Below are positions 1-7,477 of a DNA stretch of 22,374 nucleotides, one piece after another. The notes under the pieces were generated by a model, which worked only from the letters and a program-made list of their open reading frames with translations, did no database searches and had not been told where the DNA came from. Position numbers and translations under genes: made by a program. Within the stretch, counting starts at the first letter, position 1; every line of letters starts with the position of its first letter. The DNA is from Candidatus Zixiibacteriota bacterium (lineage in GTDB: Bacteria; Zixibacteria; MSB-5A5; GN15; JAAZOE01): contig JAUUYJ010000004.1 in assembly GCA_030588275.1 (NCBI GenBank), positions 1 to 22,374 of the forward strand, given 5' to 3'.

Positions 1-861
1 GAAGAGTCATTTACCAAGGTCAACTGTGCCGCTATCCCGCGTGATCTTCTGGAAGCAGAACTGTTTGGATATGAAAAAGGGGCGTTTACCGGAGCCCACA
101 AAACCAAACCGGGCCGTTTTGAAGTTGCCAATAAAGGGACCATTTTTCTTGATGAAATCGGCGACATGCCGCTTGAATTGCAATCGAAACTACTTCAGGT
201 CCTAGAACAACAGGAGTTTGTCAGAGTCGGTGGGATTCACAACATTCATGTTGATGTCAGGATTATCTGTGCCACCAATCGCAACCTCGAAGAGGCGATC
301 AGTCTGAGAAACTTCCGAGACGATCTGTTTTATCGTCTCAATGAGATTACCGTTCAGCTTCCCCCCCTGCGGGACCGGCACGGGGATATCCCCCTATTGG
401 CTCAGTTCTTTGTCGAAAAATATAACAAGCTGTATGAACGGGAGGCCGCCTCCTTATCACAAAATGCTCTTGGTCAATTAGCCGCCGCTCCCTGGCCCGG
501 AAACATCCGGCAACTGGAAAATTTGATTAAGCAGGTGGTTGTACGGGGTGATGAAGCGATAATTCCCGACCTTCTGGTTGGCCAGACCCTCGGACACGGG
601 CAGGTTGCGATAACCCCGCAAGCGGATGTACCGGTGATTGGTTCGGAAGATCCAGGCAGTACCACTCCAGACACCCCAACCTCTTCACTCTCTCTCAAAA
701 AGAGGGTGGCAACGGCTGTTGCTTTTGAAGAGAAGGGGCTCATTTCAGAAGTTCTGGGGCGGACCAACTGGAACCGACGCAGAGCGGCTGAAATGCTTGA
801 GATTAGCTACCGTTCTCTTCTTTATAAGATCAAAGAGTACGGCCTCAACGAAATAAAATAA
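1..861 (+). CDS. Sigma-54 dependent transcriptional activator (NtrC/PilR-type bEBP), 5' truncated by window edge
   Basis: This is the C-terminal ~286 residues of an enhancer-binding protein that uses ATP hydrolysis to remodel sigma-54 RNA polymerase. The reading frame is open from base 1, so the N-terminal sensory or receiver domain and Walker A lie outside the window. What is visible is the sigma-54-contacting loop GAFTGA (residues 27-32 of the visible part), the Walker B-type GTIFLDEIGD, the FRDDLFYRLN segment carrying the arginine finger, the WPGNIRQLENL sensor II region, a ~50-residue linker, and a Fis-type helix-turn-helix at the C-terminus (NWNRRRAAEMLEISYRSLLYKIKEYGL). Without the N-terminus it cannot be assigned to NtrC, PilR, AtoC or another subgroup. 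Two sigma-54-like promoters in the window (1103-1118, and 12848-12862 on the minus strand) are plausible targets, which is inference. Confidence 0.95.
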   Translation, partial: EESFTKVNCAAIPRDLLEAELFGYEKGAFTGAHKTKPGRFEVANKGTIFLDEIGDMPLELQSKLLQVLEQQEFVRVGGIHNIHVDVRIICATNRNLEEAISLRNFRDDLFYRLNEITVQLPPLRDRHGDIPLLAQFFVEKYNKLYEREAASLSQNALGQLAAAPWPGNIRQLENLIKQVVVRGDEAIIPDLLVGQTLGHGQVAITPQADVPVIGSEDPGSTTPDTPTSSLSLKKRVATAVAFEEKGLISEVLGRTNWNRRRAAEMLEISYRSLLYKIKEYGLNEIK

Positions 862-1019
862 CCGTTTTAAAATTACTCGCTCGTGTGAGTGTGAGGATAC
901 TTGACAGTCTTAGTTGATCTTGGTTTAGTTATCTCCTCAAAACCACTCATTATGCTTAATCTATGCACATACTTGCAATTTAAAGCCTGTTTGAAATAAT
1001 ATTTTTTGTTGACATAAAG

Positions 1020-1061
1020 CCATATTAACCGCATAAGTACAAACAAATAAGCGGTATATGG
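1020..1061. promoter_or_regulatory. Inverted repeat, candidate enhancer (UAS) for the sigma-54 promoter
   Basis: CCATATTAACCGC (1020-1032) and GCGGTATATGG (1051-1061) form an inverted repeat: the arms match over 11 positions if two bases (TA) are bulged from the left arm, around an 18-nt centre. It is centred about 88 bp upstream of the start site predicted from the -24/-12 element at 1103-1118. That distance is typical for binding sites of sigma-54 activators, whose Fis-type HTH dimers bind such repeats. The function is inferred. Confidence 0.4.
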
Positions 1062-1102
1062 AGGATGGCGGATAAATAGGTTGGCAAGATTGCCGACCGT
1101 TA

Positions 1103-1118
1103 TGGTACGCAAATTGCT
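1103..1118 (+). promoter_or_regulatory. Sigma-54 (-24/-12) promoter
   Basis: TGGTACGCAAATTGCT matches the sigma-54 consensus TGGCACG-N4-TTGCW at all but one specified position. The invariant GG (1104-1105) and GC (1116-1117) have the required spacing. The predicted transcription start is near 1129, about 60 nt before the preferred start codon at 1189. The gene immediately upstream encodes a sigma-54 activator, which supports the reading. A small perfect repeat GGCAA-GA-TTGCC (1083-1094) lies just upstream of the element. Confidence 0.75.
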
Positions 1119-1188
1119 ATAATCTTTGTGGACAATTTTTTTTGAGATTTGTGCCATGAATGATGATACGAGGAGGAATCAGAGAGGC

Positions 1189-1644
1189 ATGGACGCCGAC
1201 AAAATTACTCGATTCCGCGACATAGCTGTAATGGAACTGAAACGGGCCGAACGTTATCGCAATTTTCTCGCCCTTTTGGTACTAAACCTATCTGAGTTTT
1301 TAGACACAGCTGGACGACGGAAAATCGAAACCGACCACGAAGCGAATGCTTTCATTGAACAGGCAACGCGGCGCATAAAAGCGAGTATGCGCGAGACCGA
1401 TATGATTTCTCGTCTCGACGATTCTCGGCTGGTTATGTTGTTACCGGAAACCGACGATAGCGGAGCAAAGATTACCGCCGATCGGATTGGTGGTTTGATT
1501 TCGGAGTTTATGGCAGAATTTCTTAACTCAGACTATAATTTTGACGTTCCGGTCGAAATCTCTTCCTTTCCGGAGGAAGCGGGTCGCAAATCGTTTCAAA
1601 ATCGCCTGAATAATCTGTTTGGTACGCCCCGTAATACTGAGTAG
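1189..1644 (+). CDS. Degenerate GGDEF-domain protein (probably catalytically inactive)
   Basis: A 151-residue protein that is essentially one GGDEF-like fold and nothing else. The N-terminal helix and first core strand (MELKRAERYRNFLALLVLNLSEF) and the segment RETDMISRLDDSRLVMLLPETD align by pattern with diguanylate cyclases, where the second stretch normally reads R.GGDEF..LLP. Here the catalytic GGDEF is replaced by LDDSR, and the metal-binding Asp of the first strand (usually D.D.FK) is N.S.F, so cyclase activity is not expected. It may be a binding or scaffolding protein. The start at 1189 is chosen because AGGAGG (1171-1176) precedes it and the domain begins immediately. An in-frame ATG at 1156 is possible. 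An in-frame ATG at 1126 would lie before the predicted sigma-54 transcription start. I do not recognise a specific family name. Confidence 0.7.
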   Translation: MDADKITRFRDIAVMELKRAERYRNFLALLVLNLSEFLDTAGRRKIETDHEANAFIEQATRRIKASMRETDMISRLDDSRLVMLLPETDDSGAKITADRIGGLISEFMAEFLNSDYNFDVPVEISSFPEEAGRKSFQNRLNNLFGTPRNTE

Positions 1645-1751
1645 TTAAACGAATCACCAAAGCGGCTTATCTCCCCATATATTTCTTTATAGGTAGTTTC
1701 ATTATTAAGTGACAATTACCTGTTCCTGTCTTATCTTTTATAAAACAGAAT

Positions 1752-1778
1752 AAACCTGGGCAGACCGGTTTTTTTTTT
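1752..1778 (+). terminator. Rho-independent terminator before the ECF sigma gene
   Basis: AAACC (1752-1756), a bulged T, then GG-GCAGA-CC and GGTTT form a stem of about 7 bp, followed by a run of T to 1778. It lies ~110 bp after the degenerate GGDEF gene and only 18 bp before the TTG start of the sigma factor. It could therefore end the upstream transcript or act as a leader attenuator. Confidence 0.6.
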
Positions 1779-1795
1779 GAATAATAATTTAAATT

Positions 1796-2425
1796 TTGAA
1801 TCATTACGGAGCTTTTATCATCCAAACTAACGAAAAGAAACTGGTAGAAGGGGCCAAGCAGGGAGATTTTGCCGCCTTTAACCGCCTGATTGAAAATTAC
1901 CGCCCCCGGATTTTTGGATTGGCTGTAAAATTGGCCAAGAACCGAGAAGATGCCGAGGACGTTTTTCAGGAGACATTTTTGAAAGCGATCGACAACATAC
2001 AAAAATTCCGAGGTGAATCCTCTTTTGGCACTTGGCTTTACACCATCTGTGTCAATGTTATTCGGAACAAGTATGGGCGCTCAACCGGAGAGCTGTTACC
2101 TTTGGAAGAGTATCTGCCGCGTGCCGAGCATGGTGATGGGGAGCATGCCGAGCTGTTTGACTGGGATGATCCGCTTTCCAAGTTGACCAAAGATGAACTG
2201 AAACAAAAGATTAATCAGTCGATTATGCAGTTGCCGCTAAAATACCGGACCCCTTTTCTCCTTCGCTATACCGAGGAGATGTCGGTTGCTGATGTGGCCA
2301 GAACTACCGGTTTGACGCTGGCGGCGGCCAAATCGCGAATTTTGAGAGCACGTTTGGCGATGCGTCAAAGTCTCAATGATTATTTCCTGGGAGAAAGAGG
2401 GAAAAAAAACAATGTCAGATTGTAA
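1796..2425 (+). CDS. ECF-type RNA polymerase sigma factor (sigma-70 family)
   Basis: A two-domain extracytoplasmic-function sigma factor of ~209 residues. Region 2 is seen as FNRLIENYRPRIFGLAVKLAKNREDAEDVFQETFLKAI with the -10-contacting part ending RGESSFGTWLYTICVNVIRNKYGR. After a short acidic linker, region 4 is seen as LPLKYRTPFLLRYTEEMSVADVARTTGLTLAAAKSRILRARLAMRQSL, the HTH that reads the -35 box. The start is uncertain. No ATG exists in frame near the expected N-terminus. TTG at 1796 is the only standard candidate and lacks a good Shine-Dalgarno. GGAG at 1808-1811 is well placed for a non-standard ATC at 1820. The gene overlaps the anti-sigma start by 14 bases, so the two are probably translationally coupled. 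The target regulon is unknown, and the envelope operon starting at 2975 is a reasonable candidate. Confidence 0.93.
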   Translation: MNHYGAFIIQTNEKKLVEGAKQGDFAAFNRLIENYRPRIFGLAVKLAKNREDAEDVFQETFLKAIDNIQKFRGESSFGTWLYTICVNVIRNKYGRSTGELLPLEEYLPRAEHGDGEHAELFDWDDPLSKLTKDELKQKINQSIMQLPLKYRTPFLLRYTEEMSVADVARTTGLTLAAAKSRILRARLAMRQSLNDYFLGERGKKNNVRL

Positions 2426-2660
2426 AGAACTGATCGGCAATCTGTCCGATTTTATTGACGGCGAGCTAGACCTAAATATGTGTCAAGAGCTCAAGAAGCA
2501 TTTGGAAGGGTGCCGTAATTGCCGTCTGGTGGCTGACAGTCTTACCAAGACGGTAAAACTTTGCCGTGATGGGGTGACCGAAGACCTTCCTGAGAGCCTC
2601 AAAGAGTCACTAAATCAAAAATTACAAGCCCGCTGGAAAGCAAAATTCGATAAAAATTAG
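2412..2660 (+). CDS. Soluble zinc-binding anti-sigma factor (ZAS family)
   Basis: An 82-residue protein with a textbook ZAS zinc motif: Cys4, then 25 residues, His30, three residues, Cys34, two residues, Cys37 (HLEGCRNC). Such proteins bind and sequester the partner ECF sigma factor. Many release it on thiol oxidation or a membrane signal. No transmembrane segment is visible, so this one is cytoplasmic, unlike many ECF anti-sigma factors that carry a C-terminal membrane anchor. The start at 2412 is chosen because GAGGGA lies just upstream and residue 2 onward matches the family. It overlaps the end of the sigma gene by 14 bases in another frame. The C-terminal half is a charged helix ending in KAKFDKN. 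Confidence 0.9.
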   Translation: MSDCKELIGNLSDFIDGELDLNMCQELKKHLEGCRNCRLVADSLTKTVKLCRDGVTEDLPESLKESLNQKLQARWKAKFDKN

Positions 2661-2701
2661 GCAAATATTGACTCCGATATTTCATTAATAAATATATTTT
2701 A

Positions 2702-2844
2702 TGTCCAGTATTTGGACAACGTCAATCAGGCTATCCCATTGAAATTCAACGTAGTACGAGACTTCCCCAGAATTGTTCTGTGGTTGTGTTCCAACTGGAC
2801 AAATAAGGTACTGAATCTGAGAGGTACAATTGATCCTGATCAAT
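2702..2844. promoter_or_regulatory. Cluster of inverted repeats upstream of the RND operon
   Basis: Three dyads lie in the 278-bp non-coding gap between the anti-sigma gene and the RND gene. They are TGTCCA-5-TGGACA (2702-2718, perfect), TGTTCCA-AC-TGGACA (2787-2801, the same half-sites with changed spacing and one extra base), and ATTGATC-CT-GATCAAT (2829-2844, perfect 7-bp arms). They are likely protein-binding sites, but no regulator can be assigned. I see no convincing gene in this gap. Confidence 0.35.
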
Positions 2845-2878
2845 GCTTGTCTCCGGGACAATTTTTTTTCACTATTTA

Positions 2879-2908
2879 TTGACAACTATCCAAAAACAAC
2901 GGCATATT
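2879..2908 (+). promoter_or_regulatory. Sigma-70-like promoter for the RND operon
   Basis: A consensus TTGACA (2879-2884), an 18-bp spacer and CATATT (2903-2908, 4 of 6 to TATAAT) lie ~67 bp before the preferred start of the RND permease. The -10 box is weak. No ECF-type GGAAC motif was seen here. Confidence 0.4.
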
Positions 2909-2974
2909 TTGAATCGTTTACGGACATCTCCGATCTAAATGGCAAATGATAAACTTAAGACAGGAAATCTCAGG

Positions 2975-5269
2975 ATGAAAAAAGGTTTAATCAATTTCTC
3001 AACCAACCACCCGGTCTGGATTATTATGATCATCATCGGCTTTACCGCCCTGTTTGGATGGCAACTGGCCGATATCAGAATCGACACCGACCCGGAAAAT
3101 ATGCTTCCGACCGACGAACCGGTCCGAATTTTCAATCATGAGTTTAAAGAGCAGTTTGAAATCTCTGACTTTTTGGCGGTTGGTATTGTCAATGAAGAGG
3201 GGGTCTTCAACGCTGAACAATTGAGCCGTGTTTACCACATCACCGAAGCGATTATGGAAATTGACGGAATCGTCGCCGAAGATGTCATGGCCCCTTCGCA
3301 GGTCAACGACATTTACTACGAAGGTGACATCATGGTTATTGATACTTTGATGCGCCGTCCTCCGCAAAGCGAGGCGGAGGCCCAGCAGGTTTTCCGGCGT
3401 ATTCTGGCTAACCCGATTTTAAAGGGGAAGCTGGCTTCTGAGGATGGGAAAGCAATGGCTCTGTTTATCCCGATAGAATCAAAGCATGAGTCGCATCGGA
3501 TCGCCGCCGAGATAACTGCCATCACCGATTCATTGGGTGGAGATGAAACCTATTTTATCGCCGGACTGCCGATTGCCGAAGATAGCTTTGGACGAGAAAT
3601 GTTTGGCCAGATGATTTTTTCTGCTCCGGTTGCGGGGTTGATCATATTTATCCTGCTGTTTGTCTTCTTCCGTAACATTCGGATTATTCTGCCGCCGATG
3701 ATTGTCGCCATGACTTCGATTATCTGGACGATGGGTGCTTTGGTCTGGGCCGGTTTCTCGGTTCACATAATGAGTTCGATGATTCCAATTTTTCTCTTTC
3801 CAATTGCAGTTTTGAACTCGATCCATATTATCTCAGAATTCCACGACAATTTCAAAAAGCATGGGGATCGTCGAAAAACAATTGAGCATACAATAAACGA
3901 ACTGTTCACCCCAATGCTTTTTACTTCAGCGACCACCGTCGTCGGTTTTCTTTCATTGATGACCAACAACATTCCGCCGGTGCAGGTCTTTGGTGGATTC
4001 GTTGCCTTTGGTGTGGGCGTGTCATGGCTTATGTCGATTACTTTGAACCCGGCGATGGCGATGCTCCTCCCGGAATCGGCCCTCAAGAACTTTGGAACCT
4101 CCGGAGAAGATACCGGAATCCTGGCACGAATCGTAAAAGCGATCGGTCGTTTCTCGGCTCGCAGATATATGTTGATCCTCCCGGCCACCGCCGTTATCAT
4201 AGCCATCTCTATTTTTGGACTGATGAAAATTGAGGTCAACGATAACCCGGTCAAATGGTTCAAATCGGATCATCCTTTGCGGGTTGCCGATAATGCACTC
4301 AATTCGCACCTCGCCGGGACCTACATGAATTACCTTATTTTTCAGACTGACGAAGAAGATGCTATGCTCGATCCGGCTATGCTGGCCTACATTGAATCGG
4401 TCCAGAATCATATTGCCAAAAGCAATATCGTCGGTTCTACTTCCGGTATAACAGATTTTCTAAAAAAACTTCGACTCGAAATTGCCGGACATGGTGATAG
4501 TCTCTATGGACTGCCGCTATCATCAATGGAGGCGGCCCAGTATCTGTTGATCTATGATAAACAGAATGAGATCAACAAGCTGGTCAACGAAGATTATTCG
4601 CATGCCAACCTCTGGGTTCAGATGACCGCGGGGGATAATCAAGAAGTCTCAGGAGTGGTCAATTCGGCCAACAAATTTATCGAAGAGAACCCGGCACCGT
4701 ACGAGTTGACGACTCGCTGGGCCGGCTTACCTTATGTCAATATTGTCTGGCAGGATAAAATGGTCTCCGGGATGAGAATTTCGCTTTTGGCCTCCTTTGG
4801 TATCGTCTTTTTGATGATGGCCTTTCTGTTCCGCTCCGCTTTATGGGGTTTGCTGTCGATGCTTCCTCTGACAATTACGATTATGGCGATCTATGCCAGT
4901 ATCGGATATTTCGGTAAACCATACGATATGCCAATAGCGATTTTGTCCTCTCTAACTTTGGGACTTTCAATCGACTTTGCGATCCACTTCATCCAGCGAG
5001 CCCGAGCGACGCACCGTCGAACCGGTAATTTTGCCGAGACTTACAAACAGATTTTTGCTGGACCGGGACGCGCGATCAGCCGTAACGTTTTGGTTATCGC
5101 CATCGGCTTTGTACCGATGTTTTTCTCCAACCTCGTTCCATACATTACGGTTGGATCGTTTTTCTTCGCCATCATGACCGTTTCCGGAGGTGTTACCTTG
5201 ATACTCTTGCCTGCGCTTGTGACGGTTTTAAAAAGCAGGCTTTTCCCTGAACTGAAAAAAAATAATTAG
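2975..5269 (+). CDS. RND-superfamily transporter, MmpL/HAE3 type
   Basis: A ~764-residue inner-membrane permease of the RND superfamily, of the single-polypeptide hydrophobe-exporter type rather than the AcrB type. It opens with a TM helix (NHPVWIIMIIIGFTALFGWQL) followed by the family hallmark IDTDPENMLPTDEP. A periplasmic loop comes next, then a five-helix bundle (FSAPVAGLIIFILLFVFF to LNPAMAMLLPE). The pattern repeats: a TM at IVKAIGRFSARRYMLILPATAVI with VNDNPVKWFKSDHPL after it, a second periplasmic loop, and a final bundle (MRISLLASFGIVFLMMAFLF to LILLPALVTVLKS). The protein is about 1.5-fold shorter than AcrB. ATG 2975 is preferred over ATG 2939 because AGGA sits 9 nt upstream and the family N-terminus matches. 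It leads an operon with a LolA-like protein and an outer-membrane barrel, which suggests transport of a lipid or other hydrophobic molecule. Confidence 0.93.
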   Translation: MKKGLINFSTNHPVWIIMIIIGFTALFGWQLADIRIDTDPENMLPTDEPVRIFNHEFKEQFEISDFLAVGIVNEEGVFNAEQLSRVYHITEAIMEIDGIVAEDVMAPSQVNDIYYEGDIMVIDTLMRRPPQSEAEAQQVFRRILANPILKGKLASEDGKAMALFIPIESKHESHRIAAEITAITDSLGGDETYFIAGLPIAEDSFGREMFGQMIFSAPVAGLIIFILLFVFFRNIRIILPPMIVAMTSIIWTMGALVWAGFSVHIMSSMIPIFLFPIAVLNSIHIISEFHDNFKKHGDRRKTIEHTINELFTPMLFTSATTVVGFLSLMTNNIPPVQVFGGFVAFGVGVSWLMSITLNPAMAMLLPESALKNFGTSGEDTGILARIVKAIGRFSARRYMLILPATAVIIAISIFGLMKIEVNDNPVKWFKSDHPLRVADNALNSHLAGTYMNYLIFQTDEEDAMLDPAMLAYIESVQNHIAKSNIVGSTSGITDFLKKLRLEIAGHGDSLYGLPLSSMEAAQYLLIYDKQNEINKLVNEDYSHANLWVQMTAGDNQEVSGVVNSANKFIEENPAPYELTTRWAGLPYVNIVWQDKMVSGMRISLLASFGIVFLMMAFLFRSALWGLLSMLPLTITIMAIYASIGYFGKPYDMPIAILSSLTLGLSIDFAIHFIQRARATHRRTGNFAETYKQIFAGPGRAISRNVLVIAIGFVPMFFSNLVPYITVGSFFFAIMTVSGGVTLILLPALVTVLKSRLFPELKKNN

Positions 5270-5294
5270 TCGAAATAAAGTGGAGGATTTTAAG

Positions 5295-6095
5295 ATGAAG
5301 AAATTATTAGTTTTTGGGATGGTGCTGGCCCTGGCAATTTTTGCCACCGCCACGCTGTCAGCCGCCGACGCGACTGAGATTATGAAACAGTCGCACCTCG
5401 CCTACTATTACTCAGGCGATGATGGTATGGCCAAAGTGAGTATGAAAATCGTCAGCAAGAGTGGTAAGGAACGGATTCGGGAGTTTACCATTCTGCGCCT
5501 TGACATAGAAGATGGGGGCCAGCAGAAGTATTACACCTATTTCAAGAAACCATCCGATGTCTCCCGACTGACTTTCATGGTCTGGAAATATCCGGGTGGG
5601 GACGACAAGAGATGGCTTTATATGCCAGCTATCGATCTGATTAAGCAGATCTCCGCCGGTGACAAGACCGCATCGTTTGTTAATTCCGATTTCACTTACG
5701 AAGATATCTCCGGTCGGCATTGGACCGAAGATGTACACACGATTATCTCTGAATCAGAAACGGTTGATGGTAAAGAGGCATACCTGATAAGCTCAATACC
5801 GGTAAAAAAATATAAAGGATTTGCCGAAAAGAAAAGCTGGATTGACAAAAAGACAAATCTCCCTCTCAAAGAAGAGTATTACGATAAAAAAGGGGAACTG
5901 GAAAAAATATTCTCAGCCGATGTCATCGAAGAGATTGGCGGTTTTCCAACAATCACCCAACGGACGATAAAAATCATCAAGAAAAACAAATATACGACGC
6001 TGACTTTCGATGAGATCACCTACAACACCGGCCTCGGTGATGAAATCTTTACCGAACGGTATCTCAAAACCCCACCACGAAAATATATTAAGTAA
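5295..6095 (+). CDS. Outer-membrane lipoprotein-sorting (LolA-like) periplasmic protein
   Basis: A 266-residue exported protein with a clear signal peptide (KKLLVFGMVLALAIFATATLSA, cleavage near AADA). The mature part resembles the LolA-like 'outer membrane lipoprotein-sorting protein' family, which has a half-barrel fold with a hydrophobic cavity. Supporting stretches are MSMKIVSKSGKER, YFKKPSDVSRLTFMVW, KRWLYMPAIDLIKQIS and KKYKGFAEKKSWIDK, ending KTPPRKYIK. ATG 5295 is chosen because GGAGG (5282-5286) lies 8 nt upstream; an in-frame GTG at 5280 precedes that ribosome site. It follows the RND gene by 25 bp and precedes the barrel gene by 12 bp, so it is firmly in the same operon. It probably carries a hydrophobic cargo between the permease and the outer membrane. 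The substrate is unknown. Confidence 0.85.
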   Translation: MKKLLVFGMVLALAIFATATLSAADATEIMKQSHLAYYYSGDDGMAKVSMKIVSKSGKERIREFTILRLDIEDGGQQKYYTYFKKPSDVSRLTFMVWKYPGGDDKRWLYMPAIDLIKQISAGDKTASFVNSDFTYEDISGRHWTEDVHTIISESETVDGKEAYLISSIPVKKYKGFAEKKSWIDKKTNLPLKEEYYDKKGELEKIFSADVIEEIGGFPTITQRTIKIIKKNKYTTLTFDEITYNTGLGDEIFTERYLKTPPRKYIK

Positions 6096-6107
6096 AGGGT
6101 GACTTCG

Positions 6108-7400
6108 ATGAAACGATATAAAAACAGAGTTGGTCTGATACTGCCTCTGATTATCCTGATCTCGGTCGGGATCGCCACGCCGGCTCAATCTGAGGTTGAG
6201 GTGAATGGATTTGTCGAAGGGTTGTGGACCGGCGGTGTCGATGACAATAACGTCACCGACCGGGATTACACTGCCGCCGAAACGCGTCTGCAACTCCGCT
6301 TGGAATCGTACGGTGAAAGCGCCGAAGCATTTGCCAAGCTGGACTTTGTTCAGGACGGTTTCGACTCAACCAGCTATGACTGGGAAGTGCGCGAAGCGTA
6401 TTTGAAATTCCGCCTTCCGATTGGGATCGACTTCAAAATCGGACGGCAGATATTAACATGGGGAACCGGTGACCTGTTATTTATAAACGATGTCTTTGCC
6501 AAAGATTACCAATCGTTTTTTATCGGACGGCAGGATCAGTACCTCAAAGCACCGCAGACAGCTCTGCGGGCCGAATGGTACAATCGGTTTGGGTCGTTCG
6601 CCATAGTACTCATTCCCGATTTTGAGCCGAACATTATTCCGACCGGTGATCGCCTCAGTTTTTACAACCCGCTTCAGATGAGCATCGTCGGATCGGACGG
6701 ATATATGCCACCGGTTGAGCCAGACAACAACTTCGACAATACTGAAATTGCTTTCCGGTATTCTCGAAGTATTGCCGGTTTCAGCTTTGCCGGATATGCC
6801 TATCGTGGTTTTTACAAAGATCCACGCGGCTACAATCCGGTCGATGACTATATTTATTTTCCCCGCCTCAATGTGTACGGTAGCTCTCTAAGAGGCCAGA
6901 TTGCCGGAGGGATCGTTTGGCTCGAAGGGGGATATTACGATTCACGGGAAGATGTTGACGGAGATAACTATTTCGTCGAGAACTCTTCGATCAAAGGGTT
7001 TGTCGGATTTGAAAAAGAGCTGATGACCGATTTCACCGCCAACCTGCAATTTCAGGTTGAGCAGATGGTCGATTATGAAAGCTATGTTAACTCACAAGAC
7101 GCTTTGATAACCAGCAGTATGCTTCCTCCGAATGTACCACGCGTTGATGAACAAAAAACAATGATAACCTCAAGGTTGCGTAAGCAGGTCTATTCGCAAA
7201 CGGTCACCTTTTCACTCTTCGGGTTTTATTCCCCATCAGATAAAGACAGCCATATCAGATTTTCGGCCGAATACAAATATTCAGACGAACTAAGTTTGAT
7301 GGCTGGGGGCAATGTCTTTGACGGCGATCAACCGAGTACATCATTTGGACAATTCGATTTGAATGACAACGTCTATCTGAAAGTAAACTATGGCTTCTAA
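6108..7400 (+). CDS. Predicted outer-membrane beta-barrel protein (DUF1302-like)
   Basis: A 430-residue protein with a signal peptide (LILPLIILISVGIATPAQS, then EVEVNGF). Alternating amphipathic strands dominate, for example TRLQLRLESYGESAEAFAKLDFV, REAYLKFRLPIGIDFKIGRQILTWGTGD and TANLQFQVEQMVDY. It ends LKVNYGF, with the C-terminal Phe recognised by the outer-membrane assembly machinery. The 'GRQILTWGTGD...FINDVF' segment and the overall layout resemble DUF1302-type barrels often found with RND permeases. ATG 6108 is chosen because AAAGGG (6094-6099) precedes it by 8 nt; an in-frame GTG at 6099 lies inside that site. It is last in the RND/LolA-like/barrel operon and is inferred to be the outer-membrane component or receptor. 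Confidence 0.8.
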   Translation: MKRYKNRVGLILPLIILISVGIATPAQSEVEVNGFVEGLWTGGVDDNNVTDRDYTAAETRLQLRLESYGESAEAFAKLDFVQDGFDSTSYDWEVREAYLKFRLPIGIDFKIGRQILTWGTGDLLFINDVFAKDYQSFFIGRQDQYLKAPQTALRAEWYNRFGSFAIVLIPDFEPNIIPTGDRLSFYNPLQMSIVGSDGYMPPVEPDNNFDNTEIAFRYSRSIAGFSFAGYAYRGFYKDPRGYNPVDDYIYFPRLNVYGSSLRGQIAGGIVWLEGGYYDSREDVDGDNYFVENSSIKGFVGFEKELMTDFTANLQFQVEQMVDYESYVNSQDALITSSMLPPNVPRVDEQKTMITSRLRKQVYSQTVTFSLFGFYSPSDKDSHIRFSAEYKYSDELSLMAGGNVFDGDQPSTSFGQFDLNDNVYLKVNYGF

Positions 7401-7402
7401 CG

Positions 7403-7420
7403 CAGGCGTAGCCTGTTTTT
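7403..7420 (+). terminator. Terminator-like hairpin after the barrel gene
   Basis: CAGGC-GTA-GCCTG followed by TTTTT begins 3 bp after the stop codon of the beta-barrel gene. The stem is only 5 bp (6 with a G-T pair), so termination may be partial, letting the following small gene be read through. Confidence 0.5.
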
Positions 7421-7477
7421 AAACAGCAGAGCTTCTTGTGAGTATAGAGGCACAAACCTATTAAGGAGAATGTAGAA

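Noticed and set aside
1009..1037. TTGACA with CATAAG 17 bp downstream, a possible sigma-70 promoter for the GGDEF-like gene
   Set aside because: The -10 is weak (4 of 6) and overlaps the candidate enhancer dyad. The sigma-54 element at 1103-1118 is a far better match and closer to the gene.
2685..2885. Minus-strand open frame of 66 codons in the spacer before the RND gene
   Set aside because: No ribosome site or family pattern. The stretch carries inverted repeats and a promoter for the opposite strand.
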